A stretch of 64,000 bases of DNA from Evernia prunastri (lineage: Eukaryota > Ascomycota > Lecanoromycetes > Lecanorales > Parmeliaceae). The notes under the pieces were generated by a model. That model did no database searches, was not told the DNA's origin, and saw nothing but the letters and a program-made list of their open reading frames with translations. The stretch is taken from positions 248,001-312,000 of the forward strand of contig NKYR01000018.1 in NCBI GenBank assembly GCA_003184365.1. Reading direction: 5' to 3'. The position numbers and the translations under genes are program-made. Within the stretch, counting starts at the first letter, position 1; each line of letters starts with the position of its first letter. Positions 1 to 12,819 of the stretch are shown here, in pieces.

Positions 1-3000
1 TTGCATTTGCAGGCTTGTTTTCCACTACCTCATCATCGACCTCGCTCAACTCGCTTTCGTCATCCGCACTGTCGTGTACACTCCCTGGCACGCTGCTTCC
101 TGGTTCCCTAACGGGGTCTTCGTGTACGACGACGGCAATTACTGATGAATTGGTAGCAGCTTTGTCTTGTTCTGATGCAGGTGCTGGTGCTAAGGATTTG
201 AGCGCCTTAGCTGGGATCGTGGGTGCGGGCCTAGCAGCGATCGATTCAGCTTTCCGAATGATCTCTCTGGGAGTAACCCGATTAGCTTTGGTTCTCCGCT
301 CAGCGGATAGCTCGCCGGGTTGGTCAGGCGGGGGCGTTTCAGCGGCATTGGTTGGGGCTGCGAGTATATTAACGAGTCTCATTCGAACCCTGTTTTCTTC
401 CGCAGTCTCTTTGGCGATGATCTCGGGTACGAATGTGTCGTAAAGATGTGCATAGATGTCTCCGATGAGCTCCTCAAAAATTCCGCTTTTGAAGTAGTTG
501 TTGTTCAATTTCTTGAATTCGATTGCCTCACGTAGTATCTCAACGATTGGAGAATTGGTCATTGTTGAATGTATGGAAGCTTCGAGGCGAGAAGCATTGA
601 GCTGGAACGTTTCCGGATTCATACCTGTGAATATATCTTCCTGATAGCGGTCTGGTACTTTGCAGTATGGCTGACTGCGCAGGAGCTGCATTTATTAGCG
701 CTTTGACATTAAGCATTAATTCAGTGCCAGAGCGTACCTTCAGATATGCTTGACAGACTTCTTGCCATATTCCAATATGACCAACAAAATCACCAGCCTT
801 CTTGCGAATTCGCCGCGCTAGCGCTTCCAAGCTAGTCCTATCGTTCAGTTGATAGAGAAGTCGAACGAAAAATCTGACGTATCGACCAGTGTAGACAAAG
901 TGTCTTCCAGCCCGTTCGTTGTCAGGCTTCCAAACTTGGATGGCCATGGTCTTTGTAAAGATTTGCTGCGTGATCTCATGCCTTGAATCTAGAGCAGCTT
1001 GTGCTTCGTTCGAGGAGTTGTTATAGATAATGTGAGCCGCCTTGGAAGGTGTTAGCTTTCCTCTTCTGAGAGCTCTGACTGAAAGCGAAGCCTACTCTTG
1101 CTACCATGCGATGGTGCCAGTTTGCCTTGTCTGCGAATCTAAGAGCTTTGATGACTTGCAGTATATAGCTTGCCCAATCATCTACATCCTGGACATCCGG
1201 GACTTTCCGCGAGTATGGCGTAGCTTTCAAGATTCGGCATCCTTCCTCTACCTACACGCCCATGTCAGCGAGATCAACACAGGACACAGACTGACTATCC
1301 TACCGAAATGCGCCTTGAGAGGCGAAGCTTATGGACCACCGAAACGAGCTTATAATGGGGCTCGAGAACCGGATCTTTGTCAGGATGTCGACTGTCCCGC
1401 TTGTCCGGGCAGGACTCGATAGCTCGTACAAAAGCATCGATGACAAATTGATATCCAATGCGCTTGGCGTTACCAAGAACGTTGTCGCCATAACTGTGCA
1501 TCTTCCAAAGCACCTTGCCAAGCATATACGAAACTCTGTTACCCAAATCAGTCGATCGTAGAACGGTTTGGTAAGGGCTTAGACTTACACCCAGTCTTGA
1601 GGTTTCTGAACCGAAGCTCGACGAAGTAAAAAGCTTGCGAATTTCCAGGCTGAATACATGGTCATACCTGGGAACTGATGGTTCTCATACATGCCCTGTC
1701 CGGCCCTGTTGAAAGGCCTCATGAAATCATTCATGTCAAAAGCTCGCATTGAAAATGGCTCTCGAGTCGATGCGTAGATCCTCGTACCAAAGTCAGCACA
1801 GAGATCGGCCATCTTGCTCGTTCCTTCGAACGACGCGTCACCGCAACGTGTTCCTACTGCCATAGCCATAGAGTAACAGTGGATAGCCTTTCGTTGCAAC
1901 ACCGCCAGATCCGCCATGTGGTTATCTAGTTTGTCTGCCGTCCAAGTACTCTCTTCTTCAATCATGGCGTCATATACCTGGGCTAGTCTATACCACGTCT
2001 CCCACCTTTCGGTATCAAACTCAAGGTCATGTCTAAAAAACGTTCTGGCAATTTCGAGATCATCCGTTGATACCGCAGGAGAACGCTTTTGCGAACGAAA
2101 TTTGGCAAGAGCGATATGGCCGAGTAAGAAGTACCAGCCTTTAGCAGCTATCTCAGACCCCTCGCTACGTGCAGGATTTCCACAGAGACCGCCGATGCCT
2201 CGCAAGGACCGGTACAGATCAACAGGATTGATAGGGGATTTCAGATAGTTATTCGCGAGCCGGTAGTTGAAGGTCCTCGCGGTCGCGTTTGTCGTGAACT
2301 TGGGTATCTTGATGACTTGCTGCATCTTGTCTACGGCGAACTTGAGGTCACTCTTCAGCAAGTCCTTGATACTGAGTCTATTGACATGTAGCATGACGGT
2401 ATCCATGACTTCCACCGCGGTACGACGGTCGAGCTCCTCAGGAAAACAACCATGATCCTGCATTTCCGTAGTAGTTGAAGAGATCTTCAGACCGTAGAGA
2501 TCAAACACCAATTGAGCCATGTCAGTGTCCCAGCCTTCCGCAAGCTTGAATCTCTCGAGCTCGGTTTTCATTAGTTTCAGGAAGATCTTATCTGCGAGGC
2601 TGCAATAGCATCGTAAGCCTAATGTCTGGTGGACCCGCTTCAAGTAATTAAGCAGTATCTCATCCGAATTGGTAAACAATTCCGGGCTTTGTTTTATTGC
2701 TTCCTTAAGAAGAATGTACTGCAAGGTCCAAGTTCTGACAATCATGTCACGAAATTTGTCTGTTGACTTGCTCAAGCCTTTGTGGGCAGTCTGATTCACA
2801 GAGGCGGGCACCTGCGTTTTACCAACTCGGATCGTGTCTTCCCATAGAGCAAAGACATGCAGAATATCCCGTAATCTTGCTAGAGCCTCTAAGGATACGC
2901 GGACATGATACGCATCTAGAGTCTCGAAAGCATCGCTGTGGAGAAGTGCCGCTGATAGAATTCGATTCAAAAGATCATCAAGTTTGTTCAACCACTGGAG

Positions 3001-6000
3001 CAAGTTGTCGCGGCGAACCTCAGGACTGCTATCGGTGTAGGAGGGGGAAGCGAGGTGATCAGTAATGAGGGCAAAGCTCCTCAGATTACAAGAAAGTATC
3101 TGGGGTGGATAATGGATGGCTTGATATGCGTTCCGCAATCTCTGCCAGAGAAAGAGTTTGAGAGGCAGGCTCCCTCGATTTAGGAATTGCAGTGCCTCAA
3201 GCAATGTCGGGTTTGTGGGTGCCTCCGACTGCTCGGCCAGCGACTTTTCTGGGCCATGACCTTCGATGCTCTTCGAGCTGGTTTCGTTTACCGCCTTAAC
3301 TTGCTGTACCGAGAGATCAAGTAGGGGCTCCAAGCTCTCGATAATGGTTAGTGAATCATTATTCTCGGAGCTAAAGATACCCATAAAAAAATCCAACGTC
3401 GTGAGTCTCGAAGTTTCCTTCTCCGCAGCTTCCACGGAGATCTCAGGCATTATTGCATTGTTGGGTAGTTCAATGATAACTTCGTCTCCGTGCTTGAGGC
3501 GTGCTTCGTTGAGGATGCGGATCAGATCTTGAAAGCACAGGACTGTGTGATCGCGCGAGGCAGGTTCAAGGAGACTGGTGCATACAACAGAAGACCACAT
3601 AAACCGGATCTCCAGATTACCTGACGACCAGCTCTCACTATCAGGTAACGAACACCATTGGTGCATGAGCTTGCTTGAGAATGCAGCCCAACGACAAAGA
3701 CGATCGCGCTGCATAAGCCGTGTCATCGCATCAACCTTGCTGCTAGGATTGGTGATCCGCCCATACACGTCCAAATGCAGTTCGAAAATAGCCTGTACGA
3801 ACTGCACATGGTTCGTCTTAGACTTCTTGGAGCGTTCTAACTCCACCGTATCATCAACAGCCTTCATTTCCTGCTCTATCATGTCGACTACACGATGAGT
3901 CTGTGAAAAGATGGCCTCGTCCTCATTAACAAGCAATTGCACGACGGCTTGTTTGAGGGATTCGGGCCACGAGGAAGCCTCGTACAATGATACAAGTTCT
4001 CCCTCAAGTTTTCCGGGACTCAAAAGACAAGCTACCCACTCATAAGAAAGCTGGTGTAAGCCTTGCCAGCTCCTGTTGCTCAGACTTCTCGCAAAGCTGT
4101 CTAGAGCGTAATCGCCAGGCAAGGGGGGCCGCTTCGACGAGGCTTGAACCTCCTGAGTTGAATGCTCTAAAAACGCTGTGAAGCCTGGATTCTGTGTTCC
4201 ACCGATGGGCCCAACAGGCTCTTTGGCATCGTGTCCACTCAAAAACGCTTTGCTCTTCCGCAGGTCCCAACCGTCAAGCATCGTCTTCAGATCCTGAGCT
4301 ACCATATTCAGTGATGCCTTTGTGTTTTCGACTCCTTTACTTGATGCTGTAGGATGGTTCGATACAATATCACGAAGTGCTTTCACCGATCCTGGATATT
4401 GTGACCCAAGCTTTGCGAATATGCTTCCAATGGTGCCGAAAGCTGGATCATCTGCTTCATAATAGATCTGTAGTTGCTGCTCGTACCATTTGGCCCAATC
4501 CTCTGCGGTAGTGTCCTTTAAGGAGTCAGGGTCTATAGACCCTCGAGCCTTGATTCGTTTGCTTCGCGAACGGCCTATATCTGTAGAGTCAGGTAGGTCA
4601 GCTGTTTCAGAAGACCTCTTCCGTGTTGGTAAGGCCACTGTAACAGCTGTTCGGACTTTACTTTCACCGTTCTCTGCACGTGTTTGTGTGAGCGGAACTT
4701 CTACAGCGTTCCGGGAACCGCGATCTCCAACTTGATCAGTTTTAGTAGGACTCTTCATAGCTTGCGGGAGAACCGAGCCAGTCAAGTCAATAGGTCGGTC
4801 CTCGTTTCCTTCTGCTGGTCCATCCGCAGTTGAAACCTCCGTTAGCGCATCCACATATTCCGCTTTATCCTCGGTGGGACTTCGAACGAATGATTGTCGA
4901 CTATGATCTGTGGTAGAATCGCGGTTGGGCATTTGTCTTAGCAGTGGCGGGAGAATCACTGCTGAATTGCTCGATGGGATGTACAGCGAGTAGCCGGCTC
5001 CAGGGTCTGCATTGACTAACCCCTGCGCTTCCTGAGTCAGTCGAAATAGGATAGCTTTGCCGCAGCTTGCCCAGGTCCTGAGAGGAACTACGATAACTTG
5101 ATTCTGCCCAGGTTGCGTGATTCGCTGAGCTGGACGGCTGACTGCGCTTGGGGGCAGATACGGTACCGGATCGACATTGGGCTTCAACAGGCCAAGCAGG
5201 GTCCTGGACTTGTGGGATTTTGCAGTAAATTGGGACTCCGAAAGCTGGTCATCCAACGACCTTAACAGAGGCTTTAGCTGCTCTCTAGCGAAGCTTTCTT
5301 CAAGACCGAAAGGCTCCGTCCAGGTGTCGAGGTCGCCCTCGTCAGTATCTACCACAGACTCCAAGCAAAATCGTGCAATCCGGCGACTGCCTAAGAGCTC
5401 AGCAATCCTTGCAACCTGTCGCCATAGCTCCAGATCTGTATCATCTCGGTCTAGAGCTTCGACAAAAAGTTTCAAGCTGGATTTTGCCGTATCCAAGACG
5501 AGGTTCGTAGAAGTCGAGTGGTCGTCATGTTTTATCTCCTGCTCTATGCGACTAAGAAGGGCTTTCAGTTTATCAAGCTGGAATTGGCCGCGGTTCTTGT
5601 ATGCAAGATACAAAATCTGCGGAAGACTGTTTGGAGCAACATCTACGCCTATCGACGTAGTCGTGATTGCGGGGAATAAGTCATCCTCAGAATCATCTTC
5701 TAGCTCCTCAGCCGCCCCATAAGTCTCAATACGCTGGGCTTCAGAGAGTGATTCTGGGTAAGTAAATATCTCGGATCGAAACAGCTCGTTGTAGGCATCT
5801 TCTGCCTCGTCATAAAAATCAGGACCTTGGGAATGTAATTTCAAAGCATTCTGATACAGCTTCAGAGCCTCTTCGATCTGACGGGGTTTAGCTTCAGTGT
5901 AACGTGGCACTTCATGTTGTAAACAGTACCTGAATTTCTTTGCTGTCATCAATCTCGTCTTCACTCTCTGATTCGATCTCAATATTCAAAGGGGCAAAGC

Positions 6001-6109
6001 TAGCCTATTGTTATTTAGCAACTACGATGAATTTGCAGCTGTCTTGGAGTAGCATTCCGTACCATCGCAAGGCGTCTGTAAATCGAGAAACTTGACTCTA
6101 CCCATACAT
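1..6109 (-). CDS. HIR3: Histone transcription regulator 3 (HIR complex subunit, CABIN1-like), 3'-truncated by window edge
   Basis: Subunit of the HIR H3-H4 chaperone complex, which deposits histones independently of replication and represses histone genes in the nucleus. I recognise the family from its N-terminus (KEIQIEEALKLYQ, then a TPR-rich region), the ANWHHRMVAR motif and a Ser/Asp-rich acidic tail near the left edge. Exons inferred on the minus strand: 6102-6109, 5930-5999, 1589-5877, 1304-1535, 1096-1251, 738-1040, 1-685. Introns are 102, 52, 53, 52, 55 and 52 nt with GT...AG ends, and all phases agree. About 1914 codons lie in the window and the frame is still open at base 1, so the last residues and stop lie outside. 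The first exon (8 nt, encoding Met-Tyr and two bases) is the least certain part: it gives MYGFAPLNIE, which resembles the family start. The gene is divergent from the ChAP gene at 6494. Confidence 0.9.
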
Positions 6110-6493
6110 GCTGATTATCAAAATAACAGAGTACTGACAAGATGGAGAATACAATGAAGCAAGCAACTCATAGAAGGGAGATGCGCATGCAGGTGTTGAA
6201 AAGACATGAATCGAAAATTGAAGATGTCGCGTCAAACCGCCAAGAACTCAGTAAGGTAGTCCCTGGCGTTGCTGCTTAGTAATGAGTAAGGCTGAGAGTA
6301 TGGAGAGGACAAACACTAACAATGTTTGTAGGTTTGGACACATTCAAAAGTCGATCAATTCCTAGCTCGCTCTTACAGCTACTGTTTCAGAAGATTACTA
6401 CCTACATGGACCATTCCAATCGCTCACTTGGATGGTGGGTATTCTGACGACTTCTCCAAGCCTGGTCAAAGTCGTCCGACGTCCACACGCGCA
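6110..6493. promoter_or_regulatory. Shared divergent promoter region between HIR3 and the ChAP gene
   Basis: This 384-bp stretch separates the two divergent start codons and must hold both promoters and 5' leaders. I see no clear TATA box or recognisable factor site. Short ORFs here lack coding character. Confidence 0.4.
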
Positions 6494-8892
6494 ATGATTG
6501 TGCCCGCAGTCCCAGAGTAAGTTCTGGCACTTACTTGAGCGAATAATTGGTCTAACGGCCTGTACATTAGAATTGTTGAAGATGAGATTGAGTCCGCAAT
6601 TGAGAGCCGCAATGAGGCGCTGCAGACAATTCGCGAATTAGGTCCCCCCGACCTGGTACACCTTGTCAAGCAGGCCAAGTCAGGAGGGCGTCAGGTATTA
6701 AACTGGCCCCATTGCTTTGCCGATGTACATCTTTTAACACTGATACAGTTTGGGGTCTACCACCATGTCACTGGGGTTGACGCTTCCTCATCGGCCAGCT
6801 TGGCAGCCTATGTCAACACCCTTGTATATACGCCGCAGGACAAAACACACAAAGTGGTATCTGGCCTATATTGGTGGGTACCGAATTCGGTTGAGTTTTG
6901 AGGAATGGAGGATAACAGGTGCAGCTGCTATAATGCGTTTTCACATCTGGACATGCGGGTGGATGTAAAAATTCCGGGTGGAGTGGAGAGCTACTGCATC
7001 GATGAGCGGGGCGACAAGCGAGTGGCATCCGAAGGGCTATGGCTAGAGACCTTTCTATGCGCCGTGCTCAGAGCCTATTCATATGCGGATGATGGTAGCG
7101 GAGACAGCATCAAGAAAATCATCGGCGTACGAAGATTTGACCCAATCACGAGCACGGAGGTTGAGCACAAATTTCTCGACGCTGCCGAAAGACTTTATTT
7201 CAAAGGTAATGTGGACAAAATTTTCTGGAGGATAGCTATATTTACACTCTCATAGGATCACAGCTCGGCTCGGAACCCGAAATCCAAGTGCCCAATGTCG
7301 TCTCAAATCACCTCACAACAGGCCTTCTCAATTACATACACACCACAGGAAGATATACATCCGGCATCAATCTTTTCGAAAAACTTCGGACACGGGATGT
7401 TGAGGTCTCGTCCCTACTCGCCCGTGTTCTTATATCGGCGGACGAGGAAGTTCAAGCTGTCAAGCTTCTACACGACGCTATATCGCAACTACCGATGGAT
7501 TACTCTCTTCTCGATTGTCAGTCCGCTTTCTGTCAAAGCAAGGGGCAGTTGGAGTGGGCGTTAGATTGTGCAAAGCGAAGTGTGACTGCAGCACCTAGCG
7601 AGTTCGGTACGTGGGCAAAGCTTGCAGAGATTTACGTTGGCCTAGAGCAATGGGACCTTGCGCTTCTCACGCTGAACTCATGCCCGATGTTCACGTATCA
7701 GGATAAAGATGCGCCTCGAATGCCGGAGCCCCTGCGAGTAATTCTACCAGTCATGCCAGAAAGCATGCTAGATGAGATAGACGAGTCACAGGAAGCCATC
7801 AACAGCGAGCTGGTTCATCCATCATTACGAAAACTGCATGCCGCAGGCTATAAAGGCACCTTTCTTAAAGCCTACGGTTTACTCACAGAAATAACTGCAA
7901 AGATTGGATGGGACCAATTGCTGAAAATACGTAGCCACGTTTTTGTGATGGAAGAAGAGTATCGCAGCGAGAAGCAGACTGGTGGAAGTCAGCAGCCCAC
8001 CGCGAATCAGAATGCAAGCACTGTTGCTTTACATTCTCCAAGTCCGCGTGTCAATGGGACCACAGACAACCTTGAAAGCCAGGATGGTGATGTCTCACCA
8101 CCAAGCTCAGCCAATTCGGAGAAGGCCGAACAAAGCAATGGGATTCCCAGCAACGCCACCTTGACGAACGAGTCGATCGAGAGACCCAATCACACCATAA
8201 CCTCCGAAGAAGTCAAAGCTGGCAATGAAGATGTAAGTAAGCTGAACTTGGCATTTGAGAGCTTGCTCAATCGATTATAGCCTTCCCCTTCCCAATCTCA
8301 CTACACACAGTTCCACAACAAACGACTCTGCGAGCGCTGGCTTGACAACCTTTTCATGGTCCTTTATGAAGACCTACGCATTTACACAATCTGGCGAACC
8401 GATATGGCACGCTCTAAGACCGAGGAATCACCAGGTGAATACCGCAAATCCGCGGAAGAGTGGGAGATCCTAGGCGAGCTTGCGGAAAGACTCCATCACT
8501 TCCCAGAAGCTGTGGAAGCGTACCAGTCGTGCCTAAGAGTCAGGTTTAGTCCCAAAGCAATGAGAGGGGTATTGAGGATGTATGAAGGCCAAGGCAGGGT
8601 AGGAGAAGTGCTGCAGTGCGTTATACGGCTGGTTGCTTGGCAATATCGGTGGTACTCCGAGGTATGTTTGACACCACCTTATCTGGCTGGTGCTGCTGGA
8701 TGAGTGCTGACCTATCATTGACAGTTCTCTCCATCCCTCCTTCACACCGTCCGCAAGCTCATCGAGAGCGAAGGCGCGGTCAAAGTTCGCAGTATCGTCC
8801 AAGCAACCAGTCTACCGCAACCGGTTTTGGATCTCACGAACAGTTATGTGGAGCGATGTGCTTCATTTAGGTCGAACGGTAGTGATGGCTGA
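6494..8892 (+). CDS. Exomer cargo adaptor, Chs5-Arf1-binding protein (ChAP; BUD7/BCH1/CHS6 family)
   Basis: ChAP proteins join Chs5 and Arf1 in the exomer coat at the trans-Golgi and carry cargo such as chitin synthase to the surface. Exons inferred: 6494-6516, 6571-6694, 6749-6873, 6919-7205, 7256-8232, 8311-8661, 8725-8892, giving 684 aa with all phases consistent. Conserved signatures include ALQTIRELGPPDLVHL near residue 25, YHHVTGVDASSSASLAAY, a TPR-like region (residues about 190-290), and the C-terminal block KRLCERWLDNLFMVLYEDLR followed by TWQYRWYSE-like and KVRSIVQATSLPQ motifs. A Ser/Asn-rich, poorly conserved linker (8000-8230) precedes exon 6. The start is the first in-frame ATG compatible with the exon 1 donor. 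The family is certain; which yeast paralogue it matches is not decidable here. Confidence 0.92.
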
Positions 8893-9144
8893 GAAGTCTG
8901 TATATTTATGCTTTACATTGACTATCTTGAGCACGTGCAGCTGTACATTCCAGCAATCTCCAGGCGCTCTGATCGTACTCCAGCTGAGCTCTTTCCATTC
9001 CCAAGAGAATTGATCTTCATAATGGTCAATATCTACTCTGCTACCTTGTGCAGGCTTGATGCTTCGGTCGGCTAGACCCGCTCTAGTGTCCCCGATCTTC
9101 AGCGGTGAATCTGGAGACGCGGCGCATCAATTCTCACTCACAAG

Positions 9145-9846
9145 TTACAGCCTCATCTTCCAATTCCTCTGTGCCACACCATCGATCTCATCGTCCACTC
9201 TTTCCTCGATCTTCTCCCGGCCCAAGTATTCAACAACTTTGTCCGTCAGTCCGTTCTGGCGATCCGTTACTCTCTTACAATACAGCCTCGTGGATTCGGC
9301 AAGCCCTTCATTGACATGCAACACCAGAAACGGGTTTCCATCGTCATCTCTTACATCCTCATCTTCTGTCATCTCACCTCCTGTCTCTATCATATTGAAG
9401 ACCGTATCCTGCATTGTAACATTCACACTTCTCACGTGCCCCGCCTCGTCGACCGCATTCGCCGTCTCGTCTATGCACCGTCCAAAATCTGTAAAAAGGG
9501 AGGAGGACGGGTAGTACAGACATGTCAGACGGACCGAGTTGTCGCCCCAGGCGAGGTGGAATAAGCAAGAAATTCCATAGTTGTCATCTTCTGCGTCTTC
9601 GTCACCAGACATGGAGTTGTTATCCCTCGACACGGGACCAATGATTTGGATGAGGTCCGAAGGTTTTGGCGTAAGCCAATCTTTGCTGGTGGGTTTTATG
9701 CGGACAATCTGGTACGTGATATCCACGCTCGTCGAATTTGGAGAAAGAAGGCCTGATAGAGGGCTTGTGGTCGGAGATGGTGTGTAATCTACCAGACTGA
9801 ATGTCTGTCTAGGTGGTGTGACATGAGGCATCTTTGACACTGCCAT
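9145..9846 (-). CDS. Uncharacterised protein, copy A of a local two-member family
   Basis: A single-exon ORF of 233 aa from the ATG at 9846 (MAVSKMPHVTPP...); an in-frame ATG at 9945 would add 33 residues of unlikely leader. I do not recognise a named domain. It shares an ordered set of motifs with the ORF at 19486-20160: a S(V/I)D(I/V)TY start, then LTCLYxPxSxxFxxF, then (V/K)xDD(D/N)GNPFL, and a basic Arg/Lys-Tyr segment before an acidic, charged C-terminus. The middle is strongly acidic (DEDAEDDNYG). There is no signal peptide or membrane segment, so a cytosolic or nuclear soluble protein is inferred. It is convergent with the ChAP gene, 252 bp away. The paired conservation with copy B argues that the ORF is real. 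Confidence 0.7.
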   Translation of the reverse strand: MAVSKMPHVTPPRQTFSLVDYTPSPTTSPLSGLLSPNSTSVDITYQIVRIKPTSKDWLTPKPSDLIQIIGPVSRDNNSMSGDEDAEDDNYGISCLFHLAWGDNSVRLTCLYYPSSSLFTDFGRCIDETANAVDEAGHVRSVNVTMQDTVFNMIETGGEMTEDEDVRDDDGNPFLVLHVNEGLAESTRLYCKRVTDRQNGLTDKVVEYLGREKIEERVDDEIDGVAQRNWKMRL

Positions 9847-11961
9847 TATCTCGATGGGTTGTGCTGACGTGATCACGTTTGTGATAGATTGAATACAGAA
9901 GCAAGATGGAAAACGAGAGAAATGAGATGTTTTTTGGAGCATCAAGGTAATGTAACGCGCACGGGCCCTGTGCTGGCAGACTGTTAAGCAGATGAAACGC
10001 TACTTTTACAGATCATTGCGGATCATTGGTAGCAAAGCACCTAAGTATCTGGGAACAAAGGCGCGTGATCCTGCTTCCATGATTCAGATAGCCAATGAAC
10101 CGGAGGGCATAATTCTTGAAACTAGCGCTAAAGGACTCAACGCTGAACTTTTCTTTCCAAGTATTGGTCTCAGCAGTACTCGAATTAGTACGTTCTCATC
10201 TCTAATTACTCGAAACGGTTTCGAGACTTTTGCAAATTTGATGCTGTCTGGGTTGGAAAAGCGCTAATGTAACAAAGTTGGTCGCGGCGCTCGTGAGGGA
10301 TGGAGGGATGGAGGGATGGAGGGATGACTGCAAAGCCCAATCGGAACACTTCTACTTTTTAGAAAGGAAGCAAGCCTGAAACACGTGACGGTCGAAGAAT
10401 CTGAGACCTCATCAGCAACTCCTTTCCTTCATCAGCCTTCTTCTCACCATACCTCATGATTTTTTGATGCCATCATTGAATTTAGTATGCATATGCTCAT
10501 CCCGTCGTGCCAGTAGTGTCAATCATGAACAAATCCGCCCTTTCGACATTCTAGGGTATGGACTGTTCCTAGTATCGCTCAATTGTCCTTCGAAGACATA
10601 TCTATCGAAGTATCCGGTCCTTGTGTTTGCAGAGCAGCTTCTAGAATGAAGCATTGGGGGGCTGAGCTCTCGGAAGCGGAAAATCTCCAATACTCTTCAA
10701 GGCCAATAGTATCCTTCCAGAGATCTAGTATTGGGGAACGTTGTTTCGACCCTTTGCTACACCTCGGGAATGCACTGCTGACCTCTCTCCCAGTCCATCA
10801 GCGCGAAAAAGTGGACGATAAGGGCCATAGCAATGAGCCAGGTAGCAGCAGTCAACCATCCAAGGGAGTTGCAAGTTTACTGAGTCGAGTAAGCCTCTTC
10901 TCTATGACTTTAAAAAGATTGAAGGAATGTGGGGATGGGTTTGTCCGGATGGGTCCCGCCAGCACGAATCACAGCACGATTTCTGGTCTTATTGACAAGG
11001 CTTTGTGATCTCCTATCCGCCCTCAGCCTGAGGGTGGCCTGTTGCCTTGAAGGAGCTGAGATACTAGAGGCCAATGGGCATGATCACATGCCTCGTCAAC
11101 CGGCTGCCCTGCCCCATAGTGGAACGACTCAAGGCGCCAGTCGCATTGCCTTTCCCTATTATGATGAACTCTATTTGGCCGTGTTAGACCACAATCTTAT
11201 TGATGCCGATGATATACTGGAAAAGCTTGACGAGACGGCCAAGAAGAAAGTCAAGCGTGCCTACACCTTTAGACTCGACCAGGAAAGGGAGTGCCTAGAC
11301 GGCACCGATATATCTCATGGTTTTGCGTGCGGTGACATTTTGGGGCTTAGTAGAATGTTTACTCCCTTGCAGTGCGCCTAGTGTTCCAAATAGTCCGTTC
11401 AAATACATAGACTAGTCTGGACTATTATCCCGGGGTGTCGAGAGGAGTTTGATGGAGTCATTGGTCGTCGAGTGACTTCACTTCGTGTGTTCTTAGCAGA
11501 TCCGTAGAGGGATAAAGAGGTCCTTACGGCGAGGCTAGATGGAATCGTACGAACAGTAGAAACTTTGGATACGTTTGAGTTATTGTCAGTAGTAGTATCA
11601 GTAGTCGTCATGAGGATCTGATTGTTGAATAGTAATATAGTTGCTACTGTGGCCATGGAGAAAGAAGGTTCTCTGTCAGCCCTTTTGCTATCTGCTCAAA
11701 GATACGCTACACCAAAAACAGGTCTATCTCGCCCACCTCATAAAATATGGGCCAGCAGTCCGTCCAGATGCCTGGACAGCTCCCCGGACGGTCTACCTTA
11801 TCTTCGGACAGCCAGCTGGGCGCTCGCTTCCGTACAGGCATAGGATCATGGAGGTTCGATTCATGCAAGGTAAAAAGAAGGTATCTAAATAGCCAACGCC
11901 ATCGTCGAGTAATGTCTATCTCATCAGGCGTCTCTCATAACGGACTGGTAGCCAAAAGCAT
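9847..11961. other. 2.1-kb interval without a confident gene; weak ORFs only
   Basis: The interval holds an 8-bp tandem repeat (10295-10326) and overlapping plus-strand ORFs at 10583-11008 and 10929-11381. The second encodes a charged, helix-like segment around 11080-11340 (DADDILEKLDETAKKKVKRA) that looks more protein-like than its surroundings. No family is recognised and no start or splice structure could be joined convincingly. A minus-strand ORF at 11399-11656 is Thr/Ser-rich low complexity. This could be a decayed gene, or an unrecognised gene whose exons I failed to join. Confidence 0.35.
10295..10326. repeat. Tandem repeat, four copies of GAGGGATG
   Basis: Four perfect head-to-tail copies of the 8-mer GAGGGATG, in non-coding DNA upstream of copy A of the paralogue pair. 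The number of copies is likely variable between strains. Confidence 0.9.
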
Positions 11962-12819
11962 CTACACATTCTTCACGCAGACCCCAATGGTGGCCGCAGC
12001 AGCAACAATATCGCTCGCAAAAGGCGCGACTCCATACGTCGCATACGCTTCCTGCGCCGTCAGCGCGTGGAATGAGTATCCCGCACAGCATCTCGCCAGC
12101 CCTTTTACTGTCCAACCCGTCGCCTCGCCCGCCAAACAGCCTGCGAAACCCCCAGCCGTCCCGCCGGGGTTCAACCTGTTTGCCGTATTCGGATGCCTGT
12201 TTCCCGGGCTCTCAATGACGTTCACACTAACGTTGCCCCCTTCTCCAGTCAAGTCGATGGTTTGTGGGGGAGCCGGTTCGACGGCCTTGCATGTACACGT
12301 AGCCAAGCACTCAATCGCATACCAATCATAAAGCGTCCTCGAGAAGTAGATGTAATCGAAGCTATTGCAAACGACAAGTCCGGAATTGCATTTGCAGCCG
12401 GCGCGGGTGCAGAGACCTTCGCGCTCCAGGATAAACTATATAAGTGTATAAGCTAGTGACCTCTAGGCATTGTCACTATATACGGCTTTTTGAAGCCGGT
12501 GTTCGATACCTCTTCTTCACCCCAGGCATCGGTGTAGATGAGTGCGGTGGGAGCTTGGGTTTCGGCGACGATGCGGACAGCTTTCATGAAGACTGGGGCT
12601 TGAGGGTAGGGTGGCAAAGGAAGGTTGCCAGGGCAGTCAATTTGCTGGATTATGGTTAGAAGATGCGGAGATAGGCTAGAAGGAGCGCACTTCGAGATCA
12701 GCTCGCTTGGACAGAGTAGAGGGAGGTAGGCGCTGGGCTTCGAGGGGTAATGCTGACGTGCTGGATAAGAAGTAGTGGAAAAGTGTCCCCATTGACGATA
12801 ACGACTTCATAGGCAGCAT
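11962..12819 (-). CDS. Putative small secreted cysteine-rich protein (effector-like), three exons
   Basis: Assembled by hand from the minus strand: exons 12691-12819, 12477-12644 and 11962-12435, with introns of 46 nt (branch TTCTAAC) and 41 nt. This gives 256 aa in one consistent frame. The N-terminus has a short hydrophobic stretch (MGTLFHYFLSSTSA) after a few polar residues and a Lys-Arg (KRADLEQ) dibasic, Kex2-like site about residue 39-40. The mature part carries 12 cysteines, an even number. They are concentrated in a block (GLCTRAGCKCNSGLVVC, then IECLATCTCK) in exon 3, with four more near the C-terminus, including an RCCAGY motif. No named domain is recognised. Secretion is inferred from the leader and Cys content. 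The second intron is short and its boundaries are less certain than the rest. Confidence 0.6.

Noticed and set aside
15..5722. Several plus-strand ORFs of 60-180 codons across the HIR3 gene
   Set aside because: All are antisense to conserved HIR3 exons and show no motif.
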